Positions 1 through 9,293 are shown, counted from the stretch's first letter. The stretch is DNA of 64,000 nucleotides from Pseudomonadales bacterium (GCA_016763075.1 JAESUM010000050.1:1-64000), one strand, 5' to 3'. Notes: a model not told the origin generated them from the sequence alone. Translations and numbers: made by a program.

Positions 1-1205
1 CGCGCCAAAGTAGATTTCCCCGAGCCGCTACGGCCAACAATGGCTACTTTTTCGCCGGCGTTAATTTTAAAACTTACGTTACGGATGATGGGGCGATCTT
101 TTTGGTAGTGAAAGCTAACGTTTTTAAATTCAATTGGTAGTGAGCCGGAGCCTAATATTTTGGCATCAGCGCGGTCTTTCACTTTGGGCGTTTGGTCCAG
201 CAATGCAAACATGGTGGTGACATCAGCCAGCGCAGCTTTTATCTCGCGGTATACAAAGCCCAGCGCATTGAGCGGGATGAACAGTTGAATCATAAAGGCA
301 TTCACTAGCACCAAGTCGCCAAGAGTCATATTGCCTGCGGCAACGTCCCGCGCCGCCAACACCATCATTACAGTAATACCTGATGCGGTAATAAGTGCTT
401 GCCCGGAGTTCAGTAATCCCAACGACAGGCGGTTTTTTACCCGTGCAGATTCCCATGACGTGAGGCTGTTGTCGTAAAGATTTGCCTCATATTCTTCATT
501 GCCAAAATATTTTACCGTCTCATAGTTGAGCAGCGCATCGATTGCTCTTGAGTTAGCTTGGCTATCCAGCAAGTTTGCTTTGCGTACAAAACCTGTACGC
601 CACTCGGTTGCGAAAATAGAAAACGATACGTATGCAACCACGGATACCAATGCAACGAGCGCATAAACACCACTGTAGTTAACAAATAAAATGACGGTGA
701 CAAGGGTTATTTCGAGCAGCGTTGGGATGATATTGAATAGCCCAAAACGTAGTAGAAAGTTGACCCCGCGGGTACCGCGTTCGATATCGCGGGTCAGGCC
801 GCCAGTACGTTTGGTGAGATGAAATTCCAAATCGAGGTTGTGAAGGTGACGAAATACCTCCAAGCCGATTTTTCGCTGAGCGCGTTCGTTGACCCGTGCA
901 AAGACTGTATCGCGCATTTCGGCAAGAAAGACGTTGAAAAATCGCAATGTGCCGTAAGCGATGAGCAGCGCAATGGGTACGATAATAACTTCGATCCCTT
1001 TGGTTGCCAGCAACGAAGGGTCCATTCCATCGATAACTTGTTTGAGCACCAAAGGCATGCCGACACCGGATAGCTTGGCAAGAATCAGCAACGTTAACGC
1101 AAGCGTTACACGGCCTTTGTACTCCACCAAATACGATCCAAGTTTACCGAGAACGCTCCAGTTTACAGTGCCTTCGGTGGTGGGTTCGGCTACAAAAGAT
1201 CGCAT
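1..1205 (-). CDS. Atm1/HMT1-type ABC exporter (permease-ATPase half-transporter), C-terminus outside window
   Basis: The reverse strand is open from an ATG at 1205 to the window edge (401 codons); the ORF track misses it because no stop lies inside. Residues about 25-330 form an ABC exporter membrane domain with several hydrophobic helices, and the segment HLHNLDLEFHLTKRTGG...DIERGTRG is typical of the Atm1/ABCB7/HMT1 family. The nucleotide-binding domain begins near residue 365, with the Walker A motif GRSGSGKST at 391-399; the signature motif and Walker B are beyond the edge. The family exports glutathione-linked sulfur compounds or metal conjugates across the inner membrane, and the homodimer is the working unit. 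The substrate here is inferred only from family. About 600 residues are expected in full. Confidence 0.88.
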   Translation of the reverse strand, partial: MRSFVAEPTTEGTVNWSVLGKLGSYLVEYKGRVTLALTLLILAKLSGVGMPLVLKQVIDGMDPSLLATKGIEVIIVPIALLIAYGTLRFFNVFLAEMRDTVFARVNERAQRKIGLEVFRHLHNLDLEFHLTKRTGGLTRDIERGTRGVNFLLRFGLFNIIPTLLEITLVTVILFVNYSGVYALVALVSVVAYVSFSIFATEWRTGFVRKANLLDSQANSRAIDALLNYETVKYFGNEEYEANLYDNSLTSWESARVKNRLSLGLLNSGQALITASGITVMMVLAARDVAAGNMTLGDLVLVNAFMIQLFIPLNALGFVYREIKAALADVTTMFALLDQTPKVKDRADAKILGSGSLPIEFKNVSFHYQKDRPIIRNVSFKINAGEKVAIVGRSGSGKSTLA

Positions 1206-1367
1206 TCAGTGTTCCTTAAAACGGTATGATTTGTTGTGAGAGGCAGCTTTGACTCGAGTTTAAAACCGACCAATTTTTACATGAATTACAGCGTATTTCC
1301 GCACGCGTTTGCGGTTATTCGGTCTACACTTAATGGATTCAGATAAATACCAATTAAGGGGACGACC

Positions 1368-1688
1368 ATGGTCTTGACTGGGCGAAATAATTTTAGTGAA
1401 GCGGGTGAGTTAAGTGAAATTCACAACTACTACGAACGACTGGTTATTGAGCACGCGTTGGTTGTGCTGGGCAATACCGGAGATGATGTTGAGCTCCTTC
1501 CCGACGTAGTTTGTGTTGCGTTAAACCATTTGCCGCCACGTTATGTTAGGCATGATGTAGATGCCAGTTTCTACCTTTCCCCTCAGGAACGAGATGAAAT
1601 GGAGCGGCGAATCCAAGAAGCCGTGAAGGACGCAATTGAATACGTGCGCTCATCCGTTGCGCGCCGTTCGCTCGATAGCGAAGAATAA
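1368..1688 (+). CDS. ComFB-family protein (probable cyclic-dinucleotide receptor)
   Basis: A 106-residue soluble protein with the ComFB core: NYYERLVIEHAL near the N-terminus, then LPDVVCVALNHLPPRYVRHDVD and a charged C-terminal helix. The ATG at 1368 follows an AAGGGG ribosome site about 7 nt upstream. The family is named for a late-competence gene of Bacillus. Cyanobacterial members have been reported to bind cyclic di-GMP or cyclic di-AMP, so a signalling role is reasonable but inferred. It stands alone, divergent from the ABC transporter and convergent with the VWA gene. With pilus and exopolysaccharide genes elsewhere in the window, a link to surface behaviour is possible but not shown. 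Confidence 0.8.
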   Translation: MVLTGRNNFSEAGELSEIHNYYERLVIEHALVVLGNTGDDVELLPDVVCVALNHLPPRYVRHDVDASFYLSPQERDEMERRIQEAVKDAIEYVRSSVARRSLDSEE

Positions 1689-1723
1689 ATGACCAAATAA
1701 AACGTTTCGATGGAACCGAAAGG

Positions 1724-3091
1724 TTAAGCGAAGGATACCTTCAATAAATCATCGATCATGTTGTTGAGCTGCTTGATAGTGCTGCATTCACTCACTAGAT
1801 GGCAGTAAGGTCGGTATTTATCCATTTCTGAATCACCCGTATTCCAGCTGATTTTGGGTTCAGGGTTTAACCAAATCACTCGTTTTGCACGCTGATAAAC
1901 TAATTTGAGAATATCGGTTCTTGGATCACCGTAGTTATTACGGGCATCTCCCAAAATAATTACACTGGTTTTGTTGTCGATATTAAGTAGGTTATTGGAA
2001 TTTTCTAAACGATCACGCTTTAAGTCCATAAAGGTTTGACCGTAATCTGTAGAGCCTCCACCGCCTTCTTTTAGGGCGACTTCAATCGCCTGTTCTACAG
2101 CGTAATCTTCAAATATTGTATTCACATCAACTAGGCTACTTGAGAATGCAAAGCTGTCTATACGGCTAAGTACATCTTTAAGGCTATAAAGAAATAACAA
2201 TAAAAAACGCGAGTAATCACTGACGGATCCGCTGACATCACAGATAGCAACAATTTTGGGTTTATCGACATTTTTGGTGCGCCAAAAAGTCTCGAAGGGT
2301 ACACCGTCATACGCAACATTTTTACGCATGGTTTTACGGAAATCGAGCTGGCCACGTTGGGTTTGTTTACGTTTCTTGGAGTAGGTATCACTCATGCGCT
2401 TTGCCATCTTACGCACGATTTCATGCATACGGTGAAAGTCGCGGCGCTCGATATTAGACAACCTAGCGTTGGTCAAAAACTCTTCGCGTAAGCGTTTGTT
2501 GGTATTAGCACCATAAATAGACAGTTGCTGCTCAACAAAGCCCTGAACTTCACTTTGTAGCGTTTTGCGAACTTGCCGTAGTTGGTTAGCTTGCGCCATT
2601 GCCGTTGGGCAAGTGCCGCCAGAAAGCGCAGCAATCTCTTCGCCAATTTGGGCGCTGCCCATTTGTTTCATGATTTTTTGCGAGTAAATACCCTTTTGGG
2701 TGAAAAACCAGATGTCGGTAATACCGATTTCGCGGGCCGCTTTTTTCATTTTATTAGAAAGCGCTACTTGGTCTTTCGCGAGCATCATTTTCACAAGCTC
2801 TGAATCACCTTGGTATTCACCAAGTTCTTGTTCAATTTGCTTTTTTTCTTCGGCTTGTTCGGTACGTTCTTTAAAACTTTCGAAGGAGAAAAAGCCATCG
2901 AAACATTTCGAAAAACTTTCTCTTTCTTCAAGGTTTTTTGCAAGCGTTGCTGAAAGGGCATATTTAAGAATCTCGCGACTCTCAAAACCGATTAATTCAA
3001 ATGTATGGCCGGCTTCGATACTTTCCGCAGACGAAACGGTGATGTCGTGACTACGTACAGCTTTTAAAAAATCTTCAAGGACGGCCTGCAT
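1724..3091 (-). CDS. VWA-domain protein, CoxE-like, partner of MoxR ATPase
   Basis: A 455-residue cytosolic protein with no signal peptide. The N-terminal half is helical and charged. The C-terminal half carries a von Willebrand A domain with the metal-site motif DVSGS near residue 285 and a later GGGGSTDYG stretch (compare the second MIDAS threonine loop), which matches CoxE-like VWA proteins. Such proteins work with MoxR AAA+ ATPases to mature or insert metal cofactors into target enzymes, or as general chaperones. The gene lies 17 nt downstream of the MoxR gene on the same strand, so the two are almost certainly co-transcribed. The client enzyme is not visible in the neighbourhood. Confidence 0.85.
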   Translation of the reverse strand: MQAVLEDFLKAVRSHDITVSSAESIEAGHTFELIGFESREILKYALSATLAKNLEERESFSKCFDGFFSFESFKERTEQAEEKKQIEQELGEYQGDSELVKMMLAKDQVALSNKMKKAAREIGITDIWFFTQKGIYSQKIMKQMGSAQIGEEIAALSGGTCPTAMAQANQLRQVRKTLQSEVQGFVEQQLSIYGANTNKRLREEFLTNARLSNIERRDFHRMHEIVRKMAKRMSDTYSKKRKQTQRGQLDFRKTMRKNVAYDGVPFETFWRTKNVDKPKIVAICDVSGSVSDYSRFLLLFLYSLKDVLSRIDSFAFSSSLVDVNTIFEDYAVEQAIEVALKEGGGGSTDYGQTFMDLKRDRLENSNNLLNIDNKTSVIILGDARNNYGDPRTDILKLVYQRAKRVIWLNPEPKISWNTGDSEMDKYRPYCHLVSECSTIKQLNNMIDDLLKVSFA

Positions 3092-3108
3092 AGAATTTCT
3101 CCCGTGTA

Positions 3109-4053
3109 TTACTCAGCTGAGTGAACGCTTTCAAGCAAGCTATCAAGTTGTTCGTTGACTGCTTCAATATCATCTTCGAATTTGAGCACGGTGTTGAGTG
3201 TGGTTTCGACAAATTCTTTGTCGAGCTCTTCGGCATGAAGAAGTACCAGTACTCTAGCCCAGTCAATGGTTTCGCTGATGGACGGTGCTTTTTTCAGATC
3301 CATATCACGGAGCTTATGAATAAAATCAACCAGGTTTTTCTGCAAGTTTTCGCTCAGTTCAGGAACTCGGCTATTAAGAATTCGGCGTTCGAGATCAGCC
3401 TCAGGGTAAGGCACATTGAGGTGCAAACAACGACGTTTGAGCGCATCGCTCATCTCGCGGTTGTTATTACTGGTCAAAAATACGAAGGGTTTTACATCAG
3501 CAGTGAGTGTGCCGATTTCAGGAATAGAGACCTGGAACTCCGACAAGATTTCGAGCAGAAAGGCTTCGAATTCGTGATCGGATTTATCGACTTCATCAAT
3601 TAGAAGTACGCAACCGGCTTTTTCTTTCAAGGCTTTGAACAGTGGTCGTGGCTCAAGGAAATCTTCAGAGAAGAATAAATCTTCTTTGCTATGTAGAACT
3701 GCCATGGATTCTTCCATGGTTTCTGCATCGCCCATGAAATCATTGAGTTTTTCTTTTAGAAGTTGGGTATACAGAAGCTGTTTACCGTATTTCCATTCGT
3801 ACAATGCTTTGGACTCATCAAGGCCTTCGTAGCACTGCAATCTAATCAATGGCACACCAAGAATTTCTGCGGTGGTTTTAGCCATTTCGGTTTTACCGAC
3901 ACCCGCTGGACCTTCGACCATCATTGGCTTTTGAAGGTTGTAAGCAATGTACAGGCAAGTGGCAATCTCTTTGCTGCAGATGTACCCGCCTTTCTCGAAC
4001 TCGTCTTGAATCTCTTCCACCGACTGAAACCGGTGGCTATACATATTTTTCAT
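3109..4053 (-). CDS. MoxR-family AAA+ ATPase
   Basis: A 314-residue AAA+ protein. The Walker A motif GPAGVGKT is near residue 45, the Walker B LLIDEVDKSD near residue 150, and the sensor-like LTSNNNRE follows. Arginines in ALKRRCLHL fit the arginine-finger region. The length and motif spacing match MoxR proteins, which remodel partner proteins together with a VWA-domain subunit. The next gene downstream encodes that VWA partner (17 nt gap), and a PA4642-like gene lies 29 nt upstream of its start, so a three-gene transcript is likely. The substrate protein is unknown. Confidence 0.92.
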   Translation of the reverse strand: MKNMYSHRFQSVEEIQDEFEKGGYICSKEIATCLYIAYNLQKPMMVEGPAGVGKTEMAKTTAEILGVPLIRLQCYEGLDESKALYEWKYGKQLLYTQLLKEKLNDFMGDAETMEESMAVLHSKEDLFFSEDFLEPRPLFKALKEKAGCVLLIDEVDKSDHEFEAFLLEILSEFQVSIPEIGTLTADVKPFVFLTSNNNREMSDALKRRCLHLNVPYPEADLERRILNSRVPELSENLQKNLVDFIHKLRDMDLKKAPSISETIDWARVLVLLHAEELDKEFVETTLNTVLKFEDDIEAVNEQLDSLLESVHSAE

Positions 4054-4082
4054 TGGAGGTTCTCGGTAATTTTAATGATTAG

Positions 4083-4376
4083 CTAATTCGCGCCAGCTTG
4101 AGCCAGTGCATCCTTGTACTCTTTATTGCAGGCGTGCTGGCTTACAATTCTGTGCAGGCTCTCACCACGCGTGTTAGTGGCGTTGATATCACGACCTGCT
4201 TCGACATAGAACCCTACGAACCGACTGAATTTTTCAGCCTCCATTCCTCGGTATGCGCTTAACAGTATGTGGAAATCAGCAGACTCGCCCGCAACTGGCT
4301 TAATATCTAAAAAGCCTTTGACGCGCTCGTCGCTCCACTCTTCCCCTAATACTTTTACTTTGTCTTTCTTAACCAT
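4083..4376 (-). CDS. PA4642-family conserved small protein
   Basis: A 97-residue protein resembling the Pseudomonas PA4642 family: KDKVKVLGEEWSDERVKGFL at the start, then AYRGMEAEKFSRFVGFYVEAGRDINATN. The later part reads like one ankyrin-type repeat (INATNTRGESLHRIVSQH). It is acidic, soluble and without a signal peptide. It lies immediately upstream of the MoxR gene on the same strand (29 nt), so the three genes may form an operon. No biochemical function is known to me for the family. Confidence 0.72.
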   Translation of the reverse strand: MVKKDKVKVLGEEWSDERVKGFLDIKPVAGESADFHILLSAYRGMEAEKFSRFVGFYVEAGRDINATNTRGESLHRIVSQHACNKEYKDALAQAGAN

Positions 4377-4518
4377 GGTTTATCTATTTCTTTATTTCTG
4401 ACCAAAGCCGAACATTGTAGCCTTTCCTATCGTATTCTGCATATTCTTTGTTCATGGACGGCTGTTAAAACGGTTCTAACGTCCGGTATAGATGAGCTGA
4501 TGGCAGATCGCCGCGCAG

Positions 4519-5280
4519 CTAATCACCTCGCTTGGGCATGAACAACGTTCGAAGCCAACCCCAAAAACTATTGCTGGATAGCAGGCGTTTGTCCATTTCA
4601 AGCAGCTGCTGTTCCAGCTTAGGGTTGTCTAATAGCTCCTTTCGGGTCACTAGCGGAATATCTGGATCGAGCTTTTTAACGACTTTTGCCGGGTTTCCAA
4701 CCGCAATGGAGTTGGCTGGGATATTGCTGGCAACCACTGCACCTGCGCCAATGATGCTGTTTTCGCCAATCGTTACGCCTTTGCAGACCAATACGCTGTC
4801 GCCAATCCAGACGTTATCTTCAAGCACGATGGGGGATGCGTTGCCGATGGGCTGGGTGCGGTCATAAATCCCATGCCAGTCGGCATCGGTTAAATAACTG
4901 TGACTGGCTACCATACAGTTGTTACCAATTTTTATGGATGCGGCGGAAGAGATGCGCACCGATGGGCAGATCAAAACGTAATCGCCTAACTCGATCGAGC
5001 CTTCGCCCAGTACCGTGAAGCGGATTTTGTCTTCGCTGTTGGAGATGAGGTGTACCGAGTCGCCAATGCGGATTGGTGCACCGTAGATTTCGATAGACCA
5101 GGGTTTGAGCATGGCGTAATTTTTGCCAAGTTGAGTGAACTGAGGCTCGATAAAATGGCGGATATAGAAACGCTGGTGCCATTCGAATAGTCTTTTAATA
5201 TAGTGCGGGCGGTGTTCTTTGATCACGGATTTGGCCTTATTATTTGATCTGTTCGGCAACGTGTCGATTAGAGCGGTCAT
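4519..5280 (-). CDS. Hexapeptide-repeat (left-handed beta-helix) O-acyltransferase
   Basis: A 253-residue protein. The middle (residues about 70-205) carries imperfect hexapeptide repeats such as IELGDYVLICPS, IKIGNNCMVAS, IVLEDNVWIGDSVLVCKGVTIGENSIIGAGAVV and the closing SIAVGNPAKVVKKL. This is the maltose/galactoside acetyltransferase-like fold that uses acyl-CoA to modify a hydroxyl or amine. The histidine expected for catalysis is probably in VASHSYLTDADWHG. Residues 1-60 are basic and rich in aromatics, and the C-terminus ends in a hydrophobic/basic stretch (FWGWLRTLFMPKR) that could touch the membrane. Sugar, lipid and antibiotic substrates cannot be told apart from sequence alone. Confidence 0.82.
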   Translation of the reverse strand: MTALIDTLPNRSNNKAKSVIKEHRPHYIKRLFEWHQRFYIRHFIEPQFTQLGKNYAMLKPWSIEIYGAPIRIGDSVHLISNSEDKIRFTVLGEGSIELGDYVLICPSVRISSAASIKIGNNCMVASHSYLTDADWHGIYDRTQPIGNASPIVLEDNVWIGDSVLVCKGVTIGENSIIGAGAVVASNIPANSIAVGNPAKVVKKLDPDIPLVTRKELLDNPKLEQQLLEMDKRLLSSNSFWGWLRTLFMPKRGD

Positions 5281-5458
5281 CGCATTCTAGCGGCTTATCC
5301 ATTAGAATCACACGCGAAATAACAATATTCGCAATGCTTAAACCTTGCCCGAAACCGCTGTATATCCCTTTTGCCGATAGCCTGGCAGAACGATTTTATG
5401 CGTGGCTAATAGGACTGTTGGCGCGGCAAAAAAAGACTAATAAAGAGGCACTACCCCG

Positions 5459-6718
5459 ATGTTTTACGGATGGAGACTACTGGCTGTACTGGCGTTTGTT
5501 TATTTTCTTTCGATAGGATCTATTTTCTACGGTTTTTCGGTTGTTATGCCGCAAATGATTGAAGCTACCGGCTGGTCCCGCGCGCAAGCCAGTGGCGGTT
5601 TTTCTGTGGTAACGCTTGCGCTTGGGTTTGGCGGGCCGTTAGTCGCGTACTTGATTCGGAGATTTAGCGCCCGGCTGACGATGACCGTTGGTGGCGGTGT
5701 TATCGCGTTGGCCACCACTTGGCTGTATTTTACCGATGGCCTTACTGCATTTTATATCGGATTGGCAATTTTGGGTGTCGGGATGGCCATGCAGACTGTC
5801 ATACCCGGCACTCAATTAATCACCAACTGGTTTACTAAACGACGCGGGCTGGCGATTGGTATTTTCATGGGAGCGTCGGGTTTAGGCGCTTTTGTTGCCG
5901 CGCCGACCTATGTTTGGGTGATAGAACAATACGGCGATTGGAAAATCGTGTGGGGATTAATGGGTGCTTCGGCGCTGATTTCATCGTTAGCGATCGCTAT
6001 TGTAGTGAGAGACCGGCCCGAGGATGTGGGTACATTCATAGATGGCATCGATCCAGCAACCATTGAAGAGCCCGGAGAGACTAAAACCGAAGTGGTGTCG
6101 CGCTCAAAAGTATTTCGCTCGACTGAAACATGGACAGTAAAAGAAGCCATTAGAACCTCTACGTTTTGGATTATCGTGCTGGCTGCGGCGATGGCGGTAC
6201 TGGGCAGCATGATTGTCAGCAGTCAGGCTGTATTGCATATGAAAGACCTTGGCTTATCTCAAGTGATAGCTGCGGCAGCGCTGGGTATTAGTGGGCTCGT
6301 GGGCACATTTGGCCGATTAGCCTCCGGTGGTTTAGCCGACCGGTTTGACCCTAGGTTCATGCTGGCAGGGGGTTTGTTTCTAGAGTTAATAGGCATTTGC
6401 ATGTTGGCATATGCCGACACCACGATGATGGCATATGCCTGTGCTGCGGTATTTGGCTTAGGCTATGGCTTGGCTTCGGTATCGAGTCCATCGTTGATCG
6501 CCAACTATTTTGGCCCAAGTAGTTACGCTCCGTTGTTTGCAACAAGAGGCGTGATGGTGACGGTATTGGGTGCATCTGGACCAATATTGGTGGGCGCTGC
6601 GTACGATGCCACTAACAGCTACAACGCTTCTTTCTTCACCTACTCGGCACTGGCCTGCGTATTTGTAGTATTGGCATTCTGGATCAAACCACCGGTTAAA
6701 AAGCAGGTGGCGGTTTAA
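5459..6718 (+). CDS. MFS transporter, monocarboxylate/oxalate-formate antiporter-like
   Basis: A 419-residue integral membrane protein with about 12 hydrophobic segments and a charged central loop (residues about 185-225, DGIDPATIEEPGETKTE). The start FYGWRLLAVLAFVYFLSIG and GWSRAQASGGFSV match the OxlT/MCT-like branch of the major facilitator superfamily, which moves small carboxylates. The ATG at 5459 has a GAGG ribosome site about 10 nt upstream. It appears monocistronic, with the convergent ffh gene downstream. The transported compound cannot be assigned. Confidence 0.87.
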   Translation: MFYGWRLLAVLAFVYFLSIGSIFYGFSVVMPQMIEATGWSRAQASGGFSVVTLALGFGGPLVAYLIRRFSARLTMTVGGGVIALATTWLYFTDGLTAFYIGLAILGVGMAMQTVIPGTQLITNWFTKRRGLAIGIFMGASGLGAFVAAPTYVWVIEQYGDWKIVWGLMGASALISSLAIAIVVRDRPEDVGTFIDGIDPATIEEPGETKTEVVSRSKVFRSTETWTVKEAIRTSTFWIIVLAAAMAVLGSMIVSSQAVLHMKDLGLSQVIAAAALGISGLVGTFGRLASGGLADRFDPRFMLAGGLFLELIGICMLAYADTTMMAYACAAVFGLGYGLASVSSPSLIANYFGPSSYAPLFATRGVMVTVLGASGPILVGAAYDATNSYNASFFTYSALACVFVVLAFWIKPPVKKQVAV

Positions 6719-6973
6719 TTTTAACAGTGGTTTTACGCTAGGTATTTGGCTTGTTGATAAGGTGATCAGCAAGCCAGCAGGCATCTTGTATATTCGCGAG
6801 GCTGTCTGTTAAAAAGCGCGACGTCATTAGGTGCAGAGGGATGGCGGTACCGAGTGACTTATATCTTGCAAGGTTGTATTTTTTTGAGGTTATGTCCTGC
6901 GGGGTTATTGCCTTTGCGAGGGTTGCTGAGCAGGTGTGTTCGACGAAACTCATCGATAGTCTGATGCTAAAAC

Positions 6974-6997
6974 AGCAGGTTCAGCGCTGAACCTGCT
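6974..6997 (-). terminator. Probable rho-independent terminator of ffh
   Basis: A perfect 24-nt inverted repeat (AGCAGGTTCAGC / GCTGAACCTGCT) lies 9 nt past the ffh stop codon. On the minus strand it is followed by GTTTTAG, a short T-tract. The stem is long and strong although the T-run is weak. It could also stop transcription arriving from the MFS gene on the other strand. Confidence 0.65.
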
Positions 6998-7006
6998 CTA
7001 ATGACG

Positions 7007-8374
7007 CTAGAAGCGTGGTATTCCGCCGCCGCCACCCATGCTGCCCATCTGCTTCATCATGTTGTCCATGGCACCTTTTTTGTTCATCTTCTTCATCATT
7101 TTTTGCATCTGTTTATGTTGTTTTAGCAGGCGGTTAAGATCTTGAACCTGAGTGCCTGATCCCGAGGTAATACGCCTTTTACGAGAGGGGTTGATGCTGT
7201 CGGGAAAGCGCCGTTCTTTGGGTGTCATCGAGTTGATCAACGCAGACATCTGAACAAAGTTCTTTTTGGCAGAGTCCTGTTCAATGGCATCTTTCATGCC
7301 TCCCATGCCTGGCATTTTTTCGAGTAGACCACCAATACCACCCATGTTTTGCATCTGTTCAAGCTGATCGCGTAGGTCGTTTAGGTCAAACTTCTTACCT
7401 TTTTTGAGTTTCTTGGTAAGTTTTTCAGCCTTCTTTTTGTCGATGGTGCGTTCGGCTTCTTCAATCAGCGACAGAACGTCGCCCATGCCAAGAATACGCG
7501 ATGCAATTCGATCGGGGTGAAAGGGTTCGAGCGCGTCAATTTTCTCGCCCATACCGATGAATTTAATCGGCTTGCCAGTAATTTGGCGTACAGAAAGGGC
7601 CGCGCCGCCTCTGGCATCACCGTCGGCTTTGGTCAGTACTACACCCGTCAGCGGTAGCGCTTCATTAAACGCTTTGGCCGTGTTGGCGGCATCTTGGCCA
7701 GTCATGGAGTCGACGACAAACAGTGTTTCTACCGGTTTAATGGCGCTGTGTAGATCGGTGATTTCACCCATCATTTCAGCATCGATGTGCAGCCGGCCGG
7801 CGGTATCGATGATCAGAACGTCGGCAAAGTTTTTGCGTGCTTGCTCTAACGCGCTGTTGGCAATATCAATGGGCTTTTGGTCACTACTGCTGGGGAAGAA
7901 TTCGGCCCCGACTTCGCTGGCTAGTCGTTCTAATTGTTTGATAGCAGCAGGACGATAGACGTCTGCGCTGACGACCATGACCTTTTTCTTGTCGCGGGTT
8001 TTAAGTAAGTGCGCAAGTTTGGCTACCGTGGTGGTTTTACCCGCACCCTGTAGGCCGGCCATTAAAATGACGGCGGGTGGTTGAGCCGAAAGGTTGAGGG
8101 TTTCGCAGGCATCCCCCATGGTGTGAACCAGCTCGGCTTCGACGATCTTTAGGAAAGCCTGGCCTGGGCTGAGGCTGTTCATCACCTCCGCGCCAATGGC
8201 GCGTTGTTTTACCCGTTCGACAAAATCTTTGACGACAGGCAGGGCAACGTCGGCCTCTAGCAGGGCCATACGTACTTCGCGCAGGGTCGCTTGAATATTG
8301 TCTTCGGCTAATCGGGCTTGGCCGGTTATACTTTTAAGCGTTGACGTAAGGCGGCCGCTAAGATTGTCGAACAT
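7007..8374 (-). CDS. ffh: Signal recognition particle protein Ffh (SRP54)
   Basis: A 455-residue SRP GTPase that binds 4.5S RNA and signal sequences and docks with FtsY at the membrane. The N domain is at about 1-90. The G domain follows, with the P-loop GLQGAGKTTTVAKLA, RPAAIKQL, DTAGR and the TKADG specificity motif. The methionine-rich M domain begins near residue 300, with the RNA-binding SRKRRITSGSG and the C-terminal MQKMMKKMNKKGAMDNMMKQM. The length is normal. A perfect TATAAT (minus strand) lies about 40 nt upstream of the start, but no convincing -35 element was found. It is divergent from the ccsA-like gene, as is usual in Pseudomonas relatives. Confidence 0.97.
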   Translation of the reverse strand: MFDNLSGRLTSTLKSITGQARLAEDNIQATLREVRMALLEADVALPVVKDFVERVKQRAIGAEVMNSLSPGQAFLKIVEAELVHTMGDACETLNLSAQPPAVILMAGLQGAGKTTTVAKLAHLLKTRDKKKVMVVSADVYRPAAIKQLERLASEVGAEFFPSSSDQKPIDIANSALEQARKNFADVLIIDTAGRLHIDAEMMGEITDLHSAIKPVETLFVVDSMTGQDAANTAKAFNEALPLTGVVLTKADGDARGGAALSVRQITGKPIKFIGMGEKIDALEPFHPDRIASRILGMGDVLSLIEEAERTIDKKKAEKLTKKLKKGKKFDLNDLRDQLEQMQNMGGIGGLLEKMPGMGGMKDAIEQDSAKKNFVQMSALINSMTPKERRFPDSINPSRKRRITSGSGTQVQDLNRLLKQHKQMQKMMKKMNKKGAMDNMMKQMGSMGGGGGIPRF

Positions 8375-8498
8375 GGTGGAATATCCGCTTGTTTCAGTTA
8401 AGCAAAGAGGGGATTATAACCAATCCCGAATACGCAACCCAGTCTGGTTTTGCATTCCAGAGAACTCGGGCCTATTTAATTCTAAATAAAACTTATCG

Positions 8499-9293
8499 AT
8501 GACAGCTTTTTACTTCGGTGCTGGTGCAGGTTTCTTCTATGTTTTGGGCGTTTTGTTCCAAGGCCTAGATCTGCGTGGAAAAGAGCAAAATCATAAGTAT
8601 AGAGTTTGGGGTCTGTGTATCGGCGCGGTTTTACTGCACAGCGTGTGGTTGTATCGTCAAGTTTTCATCGCCGAAGGTGTTCACCTGGGGTTGTACAATA
8701 TATTTTCTTTAATCAGTTGGCAGGTCGTTATTCTGGTGCTGCTAGGGTCTGTTTACGCTCAGCTTGAAAATTTGCTGATTTTGGCTGCACCCGTGGCAGT
8801 ACTGTCGATTGTACTGGCGATGCTGCCAAACGAGGCATACCAACCGCGACAATTGATCGATACCGGTATCGCGCTTCATATTTTGGTTTCTATTTTAGCA
8901 TATTCGGTGCTGTCGCTGGCTGCGGTACAGGCGTTGCTGTTAGCGTTTCAAAATAGGCAGCTTAAGCAGCGTCACCTTGGTGGTGTTATTTCAACATTAC
9001 CACCGATCGAGAAAATGGAATCACTGCTATTTGTGATGATCTGGATGGGCGTTGTGCTGTTATCCGGTGCGATTATCAGCGGTTACCTATATTTAGACGA
9101 TATGTTTGCTCAGCACGTGGTGCATAAAACGGTACTGACACTGATCTCATGGGTGGTATTCATGATATTACTTTGGGGCCGCCACCAGTTAGGTTGGCGT
9201 GGTGTAGTCGCCATTCGGTGGACTTGGGTGGGTTTTTCTATCCTGATGGTCGCCTTTCTTGGCAGCAAACTCGTGGTCGAAATCGTCCTGTGA
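8499..9293 (+). CDS. CcsA/CcmC-type inner-membrane protein (YpjD family)
   Basis: A 264-residue integral membrane protein with about eight hydrophobic helices. Spacing and phrases such as HSVWLYRQVF, ALHILVSILAYSVLSLAAVQALLLAFQ and HKTVLTLISWVVFMILLWGRH match the cytochrome c assembly (CcsA/CcmC-like) domain of YpjD proteins that sit next to ffh in many gammaproteobacteria. Conserved histidines in the membrane would ligate or handle haem in the family; that role is inferred. The ATG at 8499 is the first in frame. The CNNM-type gene starts 49 nt downstream and may be co-transcribed. Confidence 0.85.
   Translation: MTAFYFGAGAGFFYVLGVLFQGLDLRGKEQNHKYRVWGLCIGAVLLHSVWLYRQVFIAEGVHLGLYNIFSLISWQVVILVLLGSVYAQLENLLILAAPVAVLSIVLAMLPNEAYQPRQLIDTGIALHILVSILAYSVLSLAAVQALLLAFQNRQLKQRHLGGVISTLPPIEKMESLLFVMIWMGVVLLSGAIISGYLYLDDMFAQHVVHKTVLTLISWVVFMILLWGRHQLGWRGVVAIRWTWVGFSILMVAFLGSKLVVEIVL

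Noticed and set aside
6738-6990. Overlapping ORFs on both strands in the MFS-ffh gap (71 codons minus; 49 codons plus from ATG 6841)
   Set aside because: Neither resembles a known family, neither has a well-spaced ribosome site, and the plus-strand ORF ends inside the ffh terminator.
8413-8418. ffh promoter based on a perfect minus-strand TATAAT
   Set aside because: No -35 element of acceptable quality at 16-18 nt was found, so it is mentioned under ffh but not listed as a feature.
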